This document shows positions 36,096-45,039 of a stretch of DNA of 64,000 bases, in pieces. The notes below the pieces were generated by a model. That model ran no database searches. It was given only the letters and a program-made list of their open reading frames with translations, and was not told the DNA's origin. Origin of the DNA: Caldifarciminota bacterium (GTDB taxonomy: Bacteria; Hydrothermota; Hydrothermia; UBA1063; CAJXJZ01). Location of the stretch: NCBI GenBank assembly GCA_026986775.1, contig JALSNX010000018.1, positions 1-64,000 on the forward strand. Direction: 5' to 3'. The translations under genes were made by a program, and so were the position numbers. Position 1 is the stretch's first letter. Each line of letters starts with the position of its first letter.

Positions 36096-36515
36096 CTATC
36101 CCTCAGGTCTAATGGACTTAAGAGCGACCGCTTTAACCTTTAACTGCTTTACTATATCAAGCACCTCTATCATCCTATTATACGGAGCCTCAACATTCGT
36201 TTTTATAAGTACAATCTTTTTGGGGTCTTTCTTTATCTCTTCCTCTATTTTCTGTTTTAACTCCATCTGATTCTGCACTGGTGTATCATTGAAGAAAATC
36301 TGTCCTGCATCGTTAATGGAAATATCAATTATCTTCTTGGACTTAATTTTCACGGTCTCACTCTGCTTTTCTGGAAGAAGCATTTTAAGACCTTTGTCTC
36401 TTGCAAAAACAGTGGTAACCATAAAGAATATTATAAGAAGGAAGGCGATGTCAGCCATTGATGCCGTCGGTATCTCCGCCTCTTCTGGCGGTTTTCTCTT
36501 AGGTAGTACTCCCAA
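36096..36515 (-). CDS. exbD: ExbD/TolR-family protein (first copy)
   Basis: A 139-residue protein. The transmembrane helix is AEIPTASMADIAFLLIIFFMV, with the proton-path Asp in MADIAFLL, and a periplasmic domain of about 100 residues. It lies 11 nt after exbB and 9 nt before the second exbD. Confidence 0.92.
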   Translation of the reverse strand: MGVLPKRKPPEEAEIPTASMADIAFLLIIFFMVTTVFARDKGLKMLLPEKQSETVKIKSKKIIDISINDAGQIFFNDTPVQNQMELKQKIEEEIKKDPKKIVLIKTNVEAPYNRMIEVLDIVKQLKVKAVALKSIRPEG

Positions 36516-36526
36516 GGTATACCTCC

Positions 36527-37162
36527 TTACAGTTCTTCTTCAAGAACACCACTTTCAAGGAGGTACTCAACAAGCATATCTATGGCTTCGTCTGTGTTTC
36601 TGGTATAGTTGTTGATTCTATCTGCAAATATGGAGTAAAAGAGAGCAACAGGTGCTGCTATGATAAGACCTGTGGCAGTTGTTATCAATGCTTCTGAAAT
36701 ACCTGACGCCACAAGTGTCGGCTCAACTTCACCAGCTGCTGCAATTGCGGAGAAGGCCTTGATCATTCCTGTAACCGTTCCAAGGAATCCAAGTATTGGC
36801 GCAAGCGTGGCTGTTGCTGTGAGGTATATCATTCCTCTATCAAGGAATGCAAATTCTGTGCTTGCAGCACGTGCCATTGCCTCTTCAACAACTGCTCTTC
36901 CCTTGTCTGCCTTTTCAAGCCCCGCGATAAATATCTTTGCCACAGGACTTTTTATGCCTGTAAGATACTCAATGGCAGCATCTATGCCCTGGTTTTCAAT
37001 AATATTGGTAATCTCCTTTACGATCACTTTTGGATTACCTCTGAGTTTTATAAAGAGAGAATAAAGTCTCTCCAGAATTATGGCTAAGCCAAGAATGGCG
37101 AGTATGAGAAGCCCCCACATCATGGAGCCACCTCTGTGGAAATAGCCGACTAACCCTTGCAT
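36527..37162 (-). CDS. exbB: ExbB/TolQ/MotA-family proton channel protein
   Basis: A 211-residue inner-membrane protein with three hydrophobic segments: residues about 13-31 (MMWGLLILAILGLAIIL), about 112-135 (LTATATLAPILGFLGTVTGM) and about 150-180 (ALITTATGLIIAAPVALFYSI). The Gly/Thr-rich second and third helices match the ExbB pore. It is first in the operon and has its own promoter. Confidence 0.93.
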   Translation of the reverse strand: MQGLVGYFHRGGSMMWGLLILAILGLAIILERLYSLFIKLRGNPKVIVKEITNIIENQGIDAAIEYLTGIKSPVAKIFIAGLEKADKGRAVVEEAMARAASTEFAFLDRGMIYLTATATLAPILGFLGTVTGMIKAFSAIAAAGEVEPTLVASGISEALITTATGLIIAAPVALFYSIFADRINNYTRNTDEAIDMLVEYLLESGVLEEEL

Positions 37163-37193
37163 GTTATAACCTCCTTATTTTTTGTTCCTATAA

Positions 37194-37222
37194 ATTTTAC
37201 AACTAACCACACCAACGGTCAA
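37194..37222 (-). promoter_or_regulatory. Sigma-70 promoter of the exbB-tonB-receptor operon
   Basis: The minus strand reads TTGACC (37217-37222), 17 nt, TAAAAT (37194-37199). The -35 overlaps the end of uppP. Confidence 0.7.
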
Positions 37223-37971
37223 GTAGTTAACAATAGTATGGAGAGCAAAATTGTATAAATCCCAAAAAGATAAAGTCTGCCTTGTACAACCATTTTCTTA
37301 AGTAAAAACAGTGAAACAACTCCGAATATAAAGGAAACCGTGAACCCGAAAACGTATAAAGGGGTAAAGATGAGAGCACTAATATGTTTAATCTTGAGTG
37401 CAAGTGCACCCAAAACTGCAGGGAATAGCAAATAGAAGGAGTAATTAAAGGCTTCTTCTCTTGAAAGAGCTAACCAGCGTGAGACTGTAATCGTAGTTCC
37501 AGACCGTGATATACCGGGCAGAATAGCAAGGCTCTGACCGATACCTATGAGAAATGACTTGAGAGGAGAATTGTTTGTCTCTCTTTTTACTCGTTTATCA
37601 CCAATATAGAATGACAGCAGGATTAAACCGTTTAAAAGAAACGTTAAAGGTAAATAGGAAGTTTCATCAAACACTTTCTCTATCTTATCATTAAAAAGTA
37701 CCCCGATAATTCCAGCAGGGATTGTACCTATTAAAATTAGAAGAAGCGGGTTGCGGTCTTTTCCTTTTAAGGTAAATAGAGAAAGGAGTTTTTTATTGAA
37801 AAATACTGTAACTGCCAGCAGTGTTGCAAGATGTAATATTATTTCAAGGGTGGCTCCTTCTGGATTATAGTTAAGAAATTTCTCCAGCATTACCATGTGA
37901 CCGGAACTGGAAACAGGTAAAAACTCTGTAATTCCCTGAACAGCAGCAATGATGAACATCTTAATGTACAC
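37219..37971 (-). CDS. uppP: Undecaprenyl-diphosphatase UppP (BacA family)
   Basis: A 250-residue polytopic membrane enzyme that removes a phosphate from undecaprenyl diphosphate, recycling the lipid carrier for peptidoglycan and glycan synthesis. The two signature motifs are EFLPVSSSGHMVMLE (about 16-30) and ILPGISRSGTTITVSRW (about 153-169). Length is near the family norm. Its start overlaps merR by 11 nt. Confidence 0.95.
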   Translation of the reverse strand: MYIKMFIIAAVQGITEFLPVSSSGHMVMLEKFLNYNPEGATLEIILHLATLLAVTVFFNKKLLSLFTLKGKDRNPLLLILIGTIPAGIIGVLFNDKIEKVFDETSYLPLTFLLNGLILLSFYIGDKRVKRETNNSPLKSFLIGIGQSLAILPGISRSGTTITVSRWLALSREEAFNYSFYLLFPAVLGALALKIKHISALIFTPLYVFGFTVSFIFGVVSLFLLKKMVVQGRLYLFGIYTILLSILLLTT

Positions 37972-38305
37972 CCCTTACCTCCCTTAACTTTGAAATCAAT
38001 CGTTCCACTTCCCTTATACAGTCTCTGATATCACTAACTACGCGGTCTGAAAGTTCTTTTTCCGCCCACCTGAGAAGAACAGAACGTCCCTCCTCCTTGA
38101 TCATGGACTTTATGGAATTTAATGTGTATCCTCTTCTTGTGAGACTTTTAATGCCAATAAAGTAATCTACATCACGTTCACTAAAATACATTCTATTGTT
38201 TCTCTTTCTTCCGCTTATACCAAGTGTTCTTATCCAGTACCTCAATGTATATTCAGGTATTTCAAGTCTTTCTGCAACATCTTTCAGTGAATAATATCTT
38301 GCCAC
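37961..38305 (-). CDS. MerR-family transcriptional regulator
   Basis: A 114-residue DNA-binding protein: winged-helix MerR N-terminal domain (YYSLKDVAERLEIPEYTLRYWIRTLGI, RYFSERDVDYFIGIK-like) followed by a helical dimerisation tail (about 70-114). There is no effector domain or metal-binding cysteines, resembling the short MerR proteins next to housekeeping genes. The ATG overlaps the iorB stop by 1 nt. Target unknown. Confidence 0.88.
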   Translation of the reverse strand: MARYYSLKDVAERLEIPEYTLRYWIRTLGISGRKRNNRMYFSERDVDYFIGIKSLTRRGYTLNSIKSMIKEEGRSVLLRWAEKELSDRVVSDIRDCIREVERLISKLREVRGVH

Positions 38306-38889
38306 TACGCCTTTATACTCCTTCCCAATTCAAAGGCCCTTAGATTTGCCTCCACTGTTTTCGGTGGAACCCTGTATTTTATAACCTTGATCCAGGTATC
38401 AACAGAAAAGTCAATAAAATTTGAAAGTACCCCTAAAAGTACCGTATTTTGAGTTCTCGGATCACCTGCCTTTATGGATAGCCCCACCGCATCAACCACA
38501 ATTGTCTTAACGCCATATTTTTTGAATTCTTCCTCAACATTTTCAGGATAAGTATCAAGTCCAAGGGAAACTGTGGTTGGGTAAATCTCAAGGGTATTCA
38601 TTATGACTACACCACCTTCCTTCTTGAGATAACCTCTCCATCTCAGCGCTTCTGCTTTTTCAAAAGCAAGGATAACATCACCTGACCCTTTCTCTATCAG
38701 TGGGGAATACACCTTCTCGCCAAACCTGACAAAGGATACAACGCTCCCGCCTCTCTGGGACATACCGTGAACTTCACTCTTTTTCACATCAAGATTCTCC
38801 TCCATGGCACACAGCGCCAGAATTTCCGATGCTGTCAAAATTCCCTGTCCACCAACACCTGAAATGATTATGTTCTTCGTCTTAGACAT
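38305..38889 (-). CDS. iorB: Indolepyruvate ferredoxin oxidoreductase beta subunit
   Basis: A 194-residue gamma-domain protein of the 2-oxoacid:ferredoxin oxidoreductase family (IISGVGGQGILTASEIL near the N-terminus, KSEVHGMSQRGGSVVS). With IorA it oxidatively decarboxylates aryl pyruvates from aromatic amino acids to aryl-acetyl-CoA, reducing ferredoxin. I start at 38889 with AGGAGGG upstream; this overlaps iorA by 8 nt. Confidence 0.9.
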   Translation of the reverse strand: MSKTKNIIISGVGGQGILTASEILALCAMEENLDVKKSEVHGMSQRGGSVVSFVRFGEKVYSPLIEKGSGDVILAFEKAEALRWRGYLKKEGGVVIMNTLEIYPTTVSLGLDTYPENVEEEFKKYGVKTIVVDAVGLSIKAGDPRTQNTVLLGVLSNFIDFSVDTWIKVIKYRVPPKTVEANLRAFELGRSIKA

Positions 38890-40639
38890 TTTCTCCCTCC
38901 TCAACTATTGCATCAAATGGGCATACCTGCTGACAGAGGTCACAGCCAACACATAAAAGAGGCTCAATATACGCCTTGCCATCTCTCAAGGAAATTGCAG
39001 GACAGCCAAGTTTTATACAACCCATACATTTTTCGCCCTTACATTTATCTTTTATTACCACCTTCTTGGGTCTCTGTTTTGCCTTTTTTCTCTCTTCAGG
39101 TAACAGGGCACAGGGACGCTCTGATAAAACAACAACTGGCTCGGGAGTTGACATGGCTTCCCTGAGGATTTTTCTTGTCTCTCTCAGTTTATGAGGGTCA
39201 ACATGATAGACTTTATCTACACCAATAGCTTTTGCAAGCTTCTCAAAATCAAGTGTCTTCGTTTCCTCTCCCTTTGCGTTCTTTCCTGATCCGGGATGGA
39301 ACTGATGACCCGTCATTGCAGTAATTCTATTATCAAGGATTATAACTGTTGAATTGCCTTTGTTATACACTATATCGGCAAGACCTGTTATTCCTGAATG
39401 CACGAATGTGGAATCACCTATCACAGCAACTGTCTTCTTTGTAAAATCCCAGCCTCTGGCAACATCAAACCCATGTGCATTGGTAACCGCAGCACCCATA
39501 CATATCGTTGTATCCATTGCATTGTAAGGTGGTAGTGCACCAAGTGTGTAACATCCAATATCACCTGTAACAGTTGCCCTCAATCTCCAGAGATTGTAGA
39601 AAATGCCTATGTGAGGACATCCAGGACACAGCTGTGGTGGCCTTTTTACTCCTTTTCCATCGGGTAATCTCTCAAGCTCCTCTTTTAAAACTCCCTTTCT
39701 TATAACCTCTGGAGAGAGTTCATCCACAAGGGGTATGAACTTCTTTCCTTCTATATTATAGCCAAGAAACTTAATCTCTTCCTCAAGGAATGGTTCGTTT
39801 TCCTCTATAATAATAGCCCTTTCTACGCCATTCAGAAATTCCTTGAGCAGTTTTTCAGGGAATGGCCAGGAAAATCCTAATTTGAGAAAGGATGCATCGG
39901 GAAAAATTTCTCTTGCATGAACATAAGAAATTCCACTTGTTATAATGCCCAATTTTCTATCACCCCACTCTATTTTATTGAGAGGGGTTGTATTGGCATA
40001 CTCCTTTAATTTGAGAGTACGTTCTTCCACAAAATAATGACGCTTTTTTGCATGTGCTGGTAGAATTATATACTTCTCTGGTATTTTCTTATACTCTTTG
40101 AGTGGAATCTCTTTTCTATCTTCAACCTCAACTATACCCTTTGAATGGGATATTCTTGTGGTTAACCTGAACAGTACAGGAGTATCAAATTTTTCTGATA
40201 TTTCAAAGGCTTCCTTTATGAAATCGTGAACCTCCTGACTGTCTGAAGGTTCTATAAGCGGTATTTTTGCAAATTTTGCATAACGTCTGTTATCCTGCTC
40301 GTTCTGAGAAGAGTGCATGCCGGGATCATCTGCAGATATGATAACAAACCCACCATTTACACCTGTATATGAAGCTGAAAATAGCGGGTCTGCTGCTACA
40401 TTTAATCCAACATGCTTCATTGACACCATTGCGCGAGCACCTGCAATTGATGCACCAAGCGCTACCTCAAAAGCAGTTTTTTCATTGGGAGACCATTGTG
40501 CGTATACTTCCTTGAATTTAGCAACATTTTCCAGAATCTCTGTAGATGGGGTTCCAGGGTATGCAGTGGCCACATGAACACCTGCCTCCCAGGCCCCCCT
40601 CGCCGCTGCTTCATTACCTGATAAAAATTTCTTTTCCAT
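38882..40639 (-). CDS. iorA: Indolepyruvate ferredoxin oxidoreductase alpha subunit
   Basis: A 585-residue thiamine-diphosphate enzyme. It opens MEKKFLSGNEAAARGAWEAG and has ATAYPGTPSTE, the TPP region GDIGCYTLGALPPYNAMDT and VIGDSTFVHSGITGL, and two 4Fe-4S motifs at the C-terminus (CMGCIKLGCP; CVGCDLCQQVCP). Length is typical. Oxygen-sensitive enzymes of this class point to anaerobic peptide or amino-acid fermentation. Confidence 0.96.
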   Translation of the reverse strand: MEKKFLSGNEAAARGAWEAGVHVATAYPGTPSTEILENVAKFKEVYAQWSPNEKTAFEVALGASIAGARAMVSMKHVGLNVAADPLFSASYTGVNGGFVIISADDPGMHSSQNEQDNRRYAKFAKIPLIEPSDSQEVHDFIKEAFEISEKFDTPVLFRLTTRISHSKGIVEVEDRKEIPLKEYKKIPEKYIILPAHAKKRHYFVEERTLKLKEYANTTPLNKIEWGDRKLGIITSGISYVHAREIFPDASFLKLGFSWPFPEKLLKEFLNGVERAIIIEENEPFLEEEIKFLGYNIEGKKFIPLVDELSPEVIRKGVLKEELERLPDGKGVKRPPQLCPGCPHIGIFYNLWRLRATVTGDIGCYTLGALPPYNAMDTTICMGAAVTNAHGFDVARGWDFTKKTVAVIGDSTFVHSGITGLADIVYNKGNSTVIILDNRITAMTGHQFHPGSGKNAKGEETKTLDFEKLAKAIGVDKVYHVDPHKLRETRKILREAMSTPEPVVVLSERPCALLPEERKKAKQRPKKVVIKDKCKGEKCMGCIKLGCPAISLRDGKAYIEPLLCVGCDLCQQVCPFDAIVEEGENV

Positions 40640-40668
40640 AAACCTCTCCTTAAGTCTTAAAATTTGTT

Positions 40669-41730
40669 CTACCTTTTATTTCTATGGTCAAGAGTATCCC
40701 ATATATCCTGTACGGGTACAATCTGGTCTGCTGACATAAACACAATTTTTCTTCTGTCGGCAAGCACTTCAAGACTGTTTATAATCAAATCCCTTTCTGC
40801 ATCGGTTAACGCACTGAACCACCCTGGATACTCCACATACTCTTTTTCCATCTTCTCTGCCCACTCTTTCGTAAGCCCCATAATTATTGCATAGGGAAGA
40901 ACCTTTTTAAATATCTTGGGGTCTTTTTCCGCCATCCTTCTTATTCTTTCCCGTTCTACCCTTTTTATAAACTCTCTTAAACCAAGCACCCGTCCCCATG
41001 CCTCCACACCCTTCTGTGTGCGTAAAGCAACCGCTCTTTTCAACCTACGGTAAATTGGATAAGTCAATACAAGCGGTATAAAAGCAAATGATATAACAAA
41101 TCCCCAGTTTATCAGGTTGGAGAAGGGATTATATGGATTAAATGGAACGCTGATTCCTCCAAACTTGTAGACGAGTATATCGGCTGTTATAAAGAGCATT
41201 ATATAAAATGTGGTAAAGAAATTCCTAACACTGTATGGCGGGGCATCAAAATAACCCATTTTTGTTGCCTCATCCTCTATCTTCTTTTTCAATGCATTGA
41301 GTTCATGGGCAAATTTTTCTCCAAAATCTTTTAAAAACACCTGCTCTTTCAGTGAATGCTGTTCAAGGATAAAACTCATAATATCAGCCTCATATTCTGA
41401 AAGACCCTGGAGATCTTTCTTAACCACTTTAATTAAAATATCCGTATTTTTCTCATCTCCTGCGAAAAATCTGCTTCTTTTCATGGGAACGAGTTCTATA
41501 TATCCCTTTGTTTCAAGGTCAAATATTGTAGCAATAACATCAACAATATCAGCACTTTCATCAATCAGTGTGCCGGCAATGGCTGGAGTCATACCTTCTG
41601 GAAGGTTATATTCAACTTTAACTACAGAAGGTCTTTTGTCTTTTCCAAGTGTAAATTGAAATAGAAGAAGAATAAAGGCTATAACCGCTGAGGCTATAAG
41701 AAATGGTACGAGATTATGGATTAACACCAT
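40669..41730 (-). CDS. DUF2207-family membrane protein, short form
   Basis: A 353-residue protein with an N-terminal transmembrane helix (about 6-26), a DUF2207-like cytoplasmic region (VKVEYNLPEGMTPAIAGTLIDESADIVDVIATIFDLETKGYIELVP), and two further membrane segments near 168-225. The C-terminal part (RGVLGLREFIKRVERERI-like, PYAIIMGLTKEWAEKM, YPGWFSAL) also matches the family. Full-length members have a long extracytoplasmic N-terminal domain that is missing here. Function is unknown. It is co-oriented with iorAB, 29 nt upstream. Confidence 0.78.
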   Translation of the reverse strand: MVLIHNLVPFLIASAVIAFILLLFQFTLGKDKRPSVVKVEYNLPEGMTPAIAGTLIDESADIVDVIATIFDLETKGYIELVPMKRSRFFAGDEKNTDILIKVVKKDLQGLSEYEADIMSFILEQHSLKEQVFLKDFGEKFAHELNALKKKIEDEATKMGYFDAPPYSVRNFFTTFYIMLFITADILVYKFGGISVPFNPYNPFSNLINWGFVISFAFIPLVLTYPIYRRLKRAVALRTQKGVEAWGRVLGLREFIKRVERERIRRMAEKDPKIFKKVLPYAIIMGLTKEWAEKMEKEYVEYPGWFSALTDAERDLIINSLEVLADRRKIVFMSADQIVPVQDIWDTLDHRNKR

Positions 41731-41777
41731 GCTGAGTATATTTTAAGGTTTAAAAAATGGATGTGCAAAAACATGGC

Positions 41778-43124
41778 TCATAGTAAGAATCCCAGAACAC
41801 CATAAAAAATTGAGACAAGTAAAAGAATACATACCAGTGTGATAATAATACCTGTAGTGAACATATCTTTCACCTTTATTACGCCAGAGCCGTACGCTAT
41901 TGCATTTGGAGGAGTACTAACAGGCAGTAACATAGAACTTGATGCAGCAAGTGCTATACCAACAGCCATTATGGAAGGATTTACCCCACTCATCGCCATG
42001 GCGATGGGAATTACGAGAGCAGCAGTTGAGGTATTTGACATAAAATTCGTAATTATTCCTGTAAGAGCAACAAAACCAACAAAAACCCAGTATGGAGATA
42101 GGGCCGATATCCCTGTTGCCTGTATAAGCCACGCATTTAAGCCACTTTTCTGAGCCGCAAGACCAAGCGCAAGTCCACCTCCCATAAGCATCAACACATC
42201 CCAACCAAGGAAATAAAAATCGTCTTTGCATAGTGTACCGGTACCAAAAAGGATAATTACGGGAACTATAGCAATTATTGCATCCTTTATGTGGTGTATG
42301 GAGCTTGTTAACCACAAAATAACCGTAAGTACAAGTGTAAATGCCGTTATCCTGGTTGGAGTATCGTTGCGGGATGTATCCTCAACTTTTAGCTCTATCC
42401 TCTTTTTCTTGGGAGGGAAAAATTTAAGTAGCAAAAACCATGTAAAGAGCAACAACAATAGTTCAAGTGGAACTGCAAAAATCATCCATTTAAAAAAGGA
42501 AATTTCTATTCCCTTATCCCTTAAAAGCCCCATGGCTATAGCATTCGGAGGTGTACCAATGGGTGTTCCCATTCCCCCCACATTAGCTGAAAATGGTATT
42601 CCAAGAGCAAGAGCCTTTCTGAATCCATCATCAGGGTCAAGCTTATGAAAAATGGTAAGCGCCACAGCCATCATTAATGCAGTGGTAGCAGTATTACTCA
42701 TCCACATGGATAAAAATGCCGTGGCGAACATAAAGCCAAAGAGTATGCTTGAAGGCGAGGTGCCAGACTTTCTAAGGATATAATCCGCAAACTTCTCATC
42801 CAGTCTGTATACCTTCATGGCGCGAGCAAGGGTAAATCCTCCAAGAAAGAGCACTATGGCTCCTGAAAAGAAAGGGGCAAAGAAATACGTGTATTTTACC
42901 TTCATTTCTGGTACAAGGAAAATAGAAAGGAACAGGAGAATCACGAAGGAAGTTATATGTAATGGAATTGCCTCAGTAATCCATAAGAATGCCCCCATTG
43001 CAAAAATACTGAGCGCTATCTGGGCTTTGTGCGGCATACCTTTTATGGGTATAAGATAAAAAAGTGCAAAAAGAGCAAGGGATACAAGAAAAAATAACAG
43101 TTTTTTGGTACTGCTTTTTGCCAT
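41778..43124 (-). CDS. SLC13/DASS-family anion (di-/tricarboxylate or sulfate) transporter
   Basis: A 448-residue polytopic membrane protein with the duplicated DASS signatures: FSANVGGMGTPIGTPPNAIAMG (about 180-200) and SSSMLLPVSTPPNAIAYGSG (about 395-415), each containing the SNT-like substrate and sodium site. About 11 hydrophobic segments. The family imports dicarboxylates, citrate or sulfate with sodium. It has its own promoter and may lead the operon through DUF2207 and iorAB. Confidence 0.9.
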   Translation of the reverse strand: MAKSSTKKLLFFLVSLALFALFYLIPIKGMPHKAQIALSIFAMGAFLWITEAIPLHITSFVILLFLSIFLVPEMKVKYTYFFAPFFSGAIVLFLGGFTLARAMKVYRLDEKFADYILRKSGTSPSSILFGFMFATAFLSMWMSNTATTALMMAVALTIFHKLDPDDGFRKALALGIPFSANVGGMGTPIGTPPNAIAMGLLRDKGIEISFFKWMIFAVPLELLLLLFTWFLLLKFFPPKKKRIELKVEDTSRNDTPTRITAFTLVLTVILWLTSSIHHIKDAIIAIVPVIILFGTGTLCKDDFYFLGWDVLMLMGGGLALGLAAQKSGLNAWLIQATGISALSPYWVFVGFVALTGIITNFMSNTSTAALVIPIAMAMSGVNPSIMAVGIALAASSSMLLPVSTPPNAIAYGSGVIKVKDMFTTGIIITLVCILLLVSIFYGVLGFLL

Positions 43125-43150
43125 TCATTGCCTCCCTTTGTATGCTTATA

Positions 43151-43179
43151 ATTATATTACCAAATGGTCATCTAATCAA
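43151..43179 (-). promoter_or_regulatory. Sigma-70 promoter for the SLC13 transporter gene
   Basis: The minus strand reads TTGATT (43174-43179), 17 nt, TATAAT (43151-43156), 26 nt before the ATG. Confidence 0.7.
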
Positions 43180-43260
43180 AAATGATTTCGTTTATTCCCA
43201 TGCATAAGGGATAAAAGTTTAGTGTTTCAGAAACAATGTTTTTAATTTAAACTATAAATC

Positions 43261-44034
43261 ATGCTCAGCCTCACCAAGTATAGGCAAAAACTTCTTAACA
43301 GAGTAGAAAAAGCTGTAAAGTATTTTGATCTCATTAATGATGGAGAAACAATTATTCTTGGTATATCCGGTGGTAAAGACAGTCTATTTATGGCTGACAT
43401 TCTGTATCACTTCAGAAGAAAATACAATAAAAAATTCAGAATGATAGGTGTACATGTGGCAAATGGTATCAAGCCCCTTTACGAAAAAGATAAACTTGAA
43501 GCGTTTTTAAGCCAGCGTGATATAGAGTTTCTCATGGTTGAAGACCTCAATACAAAGAAAATTATAGAAAACAGATTAAAGCCTTTCAAACCATGTTATG
43601 TATGTTCAAAAGAGAGAAGAAAACACCTCATCTACACTGCCAAGGATAGGGGTATAAACAAAATTGCTCTTGCTCACACAATAGATGATGCTGTTGAAAC
43701 GCTTTTTCTTAATATTCTGTACGCAAGGGAGATAAGTACAATGGTGCCAAAGCAGTCCCTTTTCAGGGATGATTTTTTTGTTATAAGACCCATTATCCTT
43801 ATTGAAGAAGATGAAATAGAGACATATATGAAACTCGCTGGGATTACAAAAATTCATGAGGGTGTATGTCCATACGCTGATACAAGTCGCAGGACCACGG
43901 TAAGAAATATCCTACGTGAACTATACAAAAAAGACCCTCAGGTACGAAAAAACCTGAAACACTCTCTTTTTGAATGTAAACCTGAGTATTTGTGGAAAAA
44001 ATATCGAGAATTCAGAAAGGACATCCTCGGATAA
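43261..44034 (+). CDS. ttcA: TtcA-family tRNA thiolation ATPase
   Basis: A 257-residue PP-loop ATPase. The PP-loop is GISGGKDSLF (about 34-43), the Cys pair is PCYVCSKERRKHLIYTA, and a further Cys lies in EGVCPYADTSRRTT. KIALAHTIDDAVETLFLNILY aligns with the TtcA core. The family thiolates tRNA (2-thiocytidine at position 32) using a 4Fe-4S cluster. Related 2-thiouridine enzymes share the fold, so the exact position modified is not certain. The stop codon lies within a long terminator stem. Confidence 0.82.
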   Translation: MLSLTKYRQKLLNRVEKAVKYFDLINDGETIILGISGGKDSLFMADILYHFRRKYNKKFRMIGVHVANGIKPLYEKDKLEAFLSQRDIEFLMVEDLNTKKIIENRLKPFKPCYVCSKERRKHLIYTAKDRGINKIALAHTIDDAVETLFLNILYAREISTMVPKQSLFRDDFFVIRPIILIEEDEIETYMKLAGITKIHEGVCPYADTSRRTTVRNILRELYKKDPQVRKNLKHSLFECKPEYLWKKYREFRKDILG

Positions 44035-44049
44035 ATCCGAGGATGTCCT
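44018..44049. terminator. Bidirectional hairpin terminator between ttcA and a lipoprotein gene
   Basis: A perfect 13-bp stem (AGGACATCCTCGG / CCGAGGATGTCCT) with a 6-nt loop. It covers the ttcA stop codon and lies 5 nt past the end of the convergent gene at 44054. T-tracts on either side are weak. Confidence 0.7.
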
Positions 44050-44053
44050 CTGA

Positions 44054-44848
44054 TTATCTTAATGCTCCTCCTATATAACCATTAAAGTTTCCATTACCCC
44101 ACATTGAATTTCCAGAAACAGGAGCAACCACCCAGTTACCACTTGCAGAATCTCCGCTTACAATACCTGTAAAATTAAACATTCCATTAATTCCTCTTAT
44201 TGAACACCCAAAATCAATAAACAATGTATCATTAAACACAAAGCCCCCCATTGGAACATCAGAACTCATCGTGTCATTATCTCCTATGGCAAACATCTCT
44301 CCTGCAAAATAGGTGGTATCTCCATGTACGGTTTTAAATGCTTTGCCTTTCCAGAGTCCATTCTGAACTTCAACTGTATCAAGACTGATCCCATTCATAA
44401 AAAAGAAATTACCACTGAATTCACCATTCATATTGTAATTAGCAAATGGTCTTATGGCGAACCACGTGCCACTATCAGAGGTAAATTTATTAAACCACGT
44501 GCCAGCTATGCTGTCCGACGTTTCTACCCTTCCTTCAAAATGAAGTGAGTCATCGGAAGATGTAAAGTTAAGTGCTGTCCCATTTATCACTCCACTGAAA
44601 CTTCTGGCATACTTCGTTCCCCACATAATAAGTCCTGTAAATGAGGTATCGGTCTGCTCTATATCTGCCACATAGGGATTGGCATATCCAGTGCCACTGA
44701 ATGACACTTCAACATACCATCTTCCTGAGATATCTGTGCCTGTTCCCCCACCATTGTTATTTCCACTTTCTTCCTCATTTGAGCTGCCTGAACATGCCAG
44801 AAAAACTCCCAGAAGAATGACTGGTATTAGTTTGATATATCCTTTCAT
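44054..44848 (-). CDS. Predicted lipoprotein with repeated beta-strand domain
   Basis: A 264-residue lipoprotein: signal MKGYIKLIPVILLGVFLA, lipid-modified Cys19, a Ser/Glu/Asn/Gly linker (about 20-38), then three loosely repeated segments of the form G-x-W-(Y/F/V)...D...SG...G-N-W, typical of a small beta-barrel or lipocalin-like fold. Not assigned to a family. A good ribosome binding site (AAGGAGG) precedes the ATG. A possible promoter (-10 TATAAT at 44872-44877, -35 TTGTAG at 44894-44899) lies upstream. Confidence 0.75.
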   Translation of the reverse strand: MKGYIKLIPVILLGVFLACSGSSNEEESGNNNGGGTGTDISGRWYVEVSFSGTGYANPYVADIEQTDTSFTGLIMWGTKYARSFSGVINGTALNFTSSDDSLHFEGRVETSDSIAGTWFNKFTSDSGTWFAIRPFANYNMNGEFSGNFFFMNGISLDTVEVQNGLWKGKAFKTVHGDTTYFAGEMFAIGDNDTMSSDVPMGGFVFNDTLFIDFGCSIRGINGMFNFTGIVSGDSASGNWVVAPVSGNSMWGNGNFNGYIGGALR

Positions 44849-44984
44849 CTTATACCTCCTTCAGGCATATCATTATAATAAGACATGCCCGTACTACAAA
44901 ACATATACGACTCTATTATACTTAGGAAAGAATTTCTCCAATTATCGTTGTCACTTATTTCACCACTTTAGTTTTAGAATTTTA

Positions 44985-45013
44985 TTGACCATTCCAGGCT
45001 ATAATACTATAAT
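44985..45013 (+). promoter_or_regulatory. Sigma-70 promoter for the large membrane protein gene
   Basis: TTGACC (44985-44990), 17 nt, TATAAT (45008-45013). The leader to the ATG at 45040 would be about 20 nt and has no clear Shine-Dalgarno sequence. Confidence 0.7.
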
Positions 45014-45039
45014 AGAACTGCAATATTAATATAAAACAT

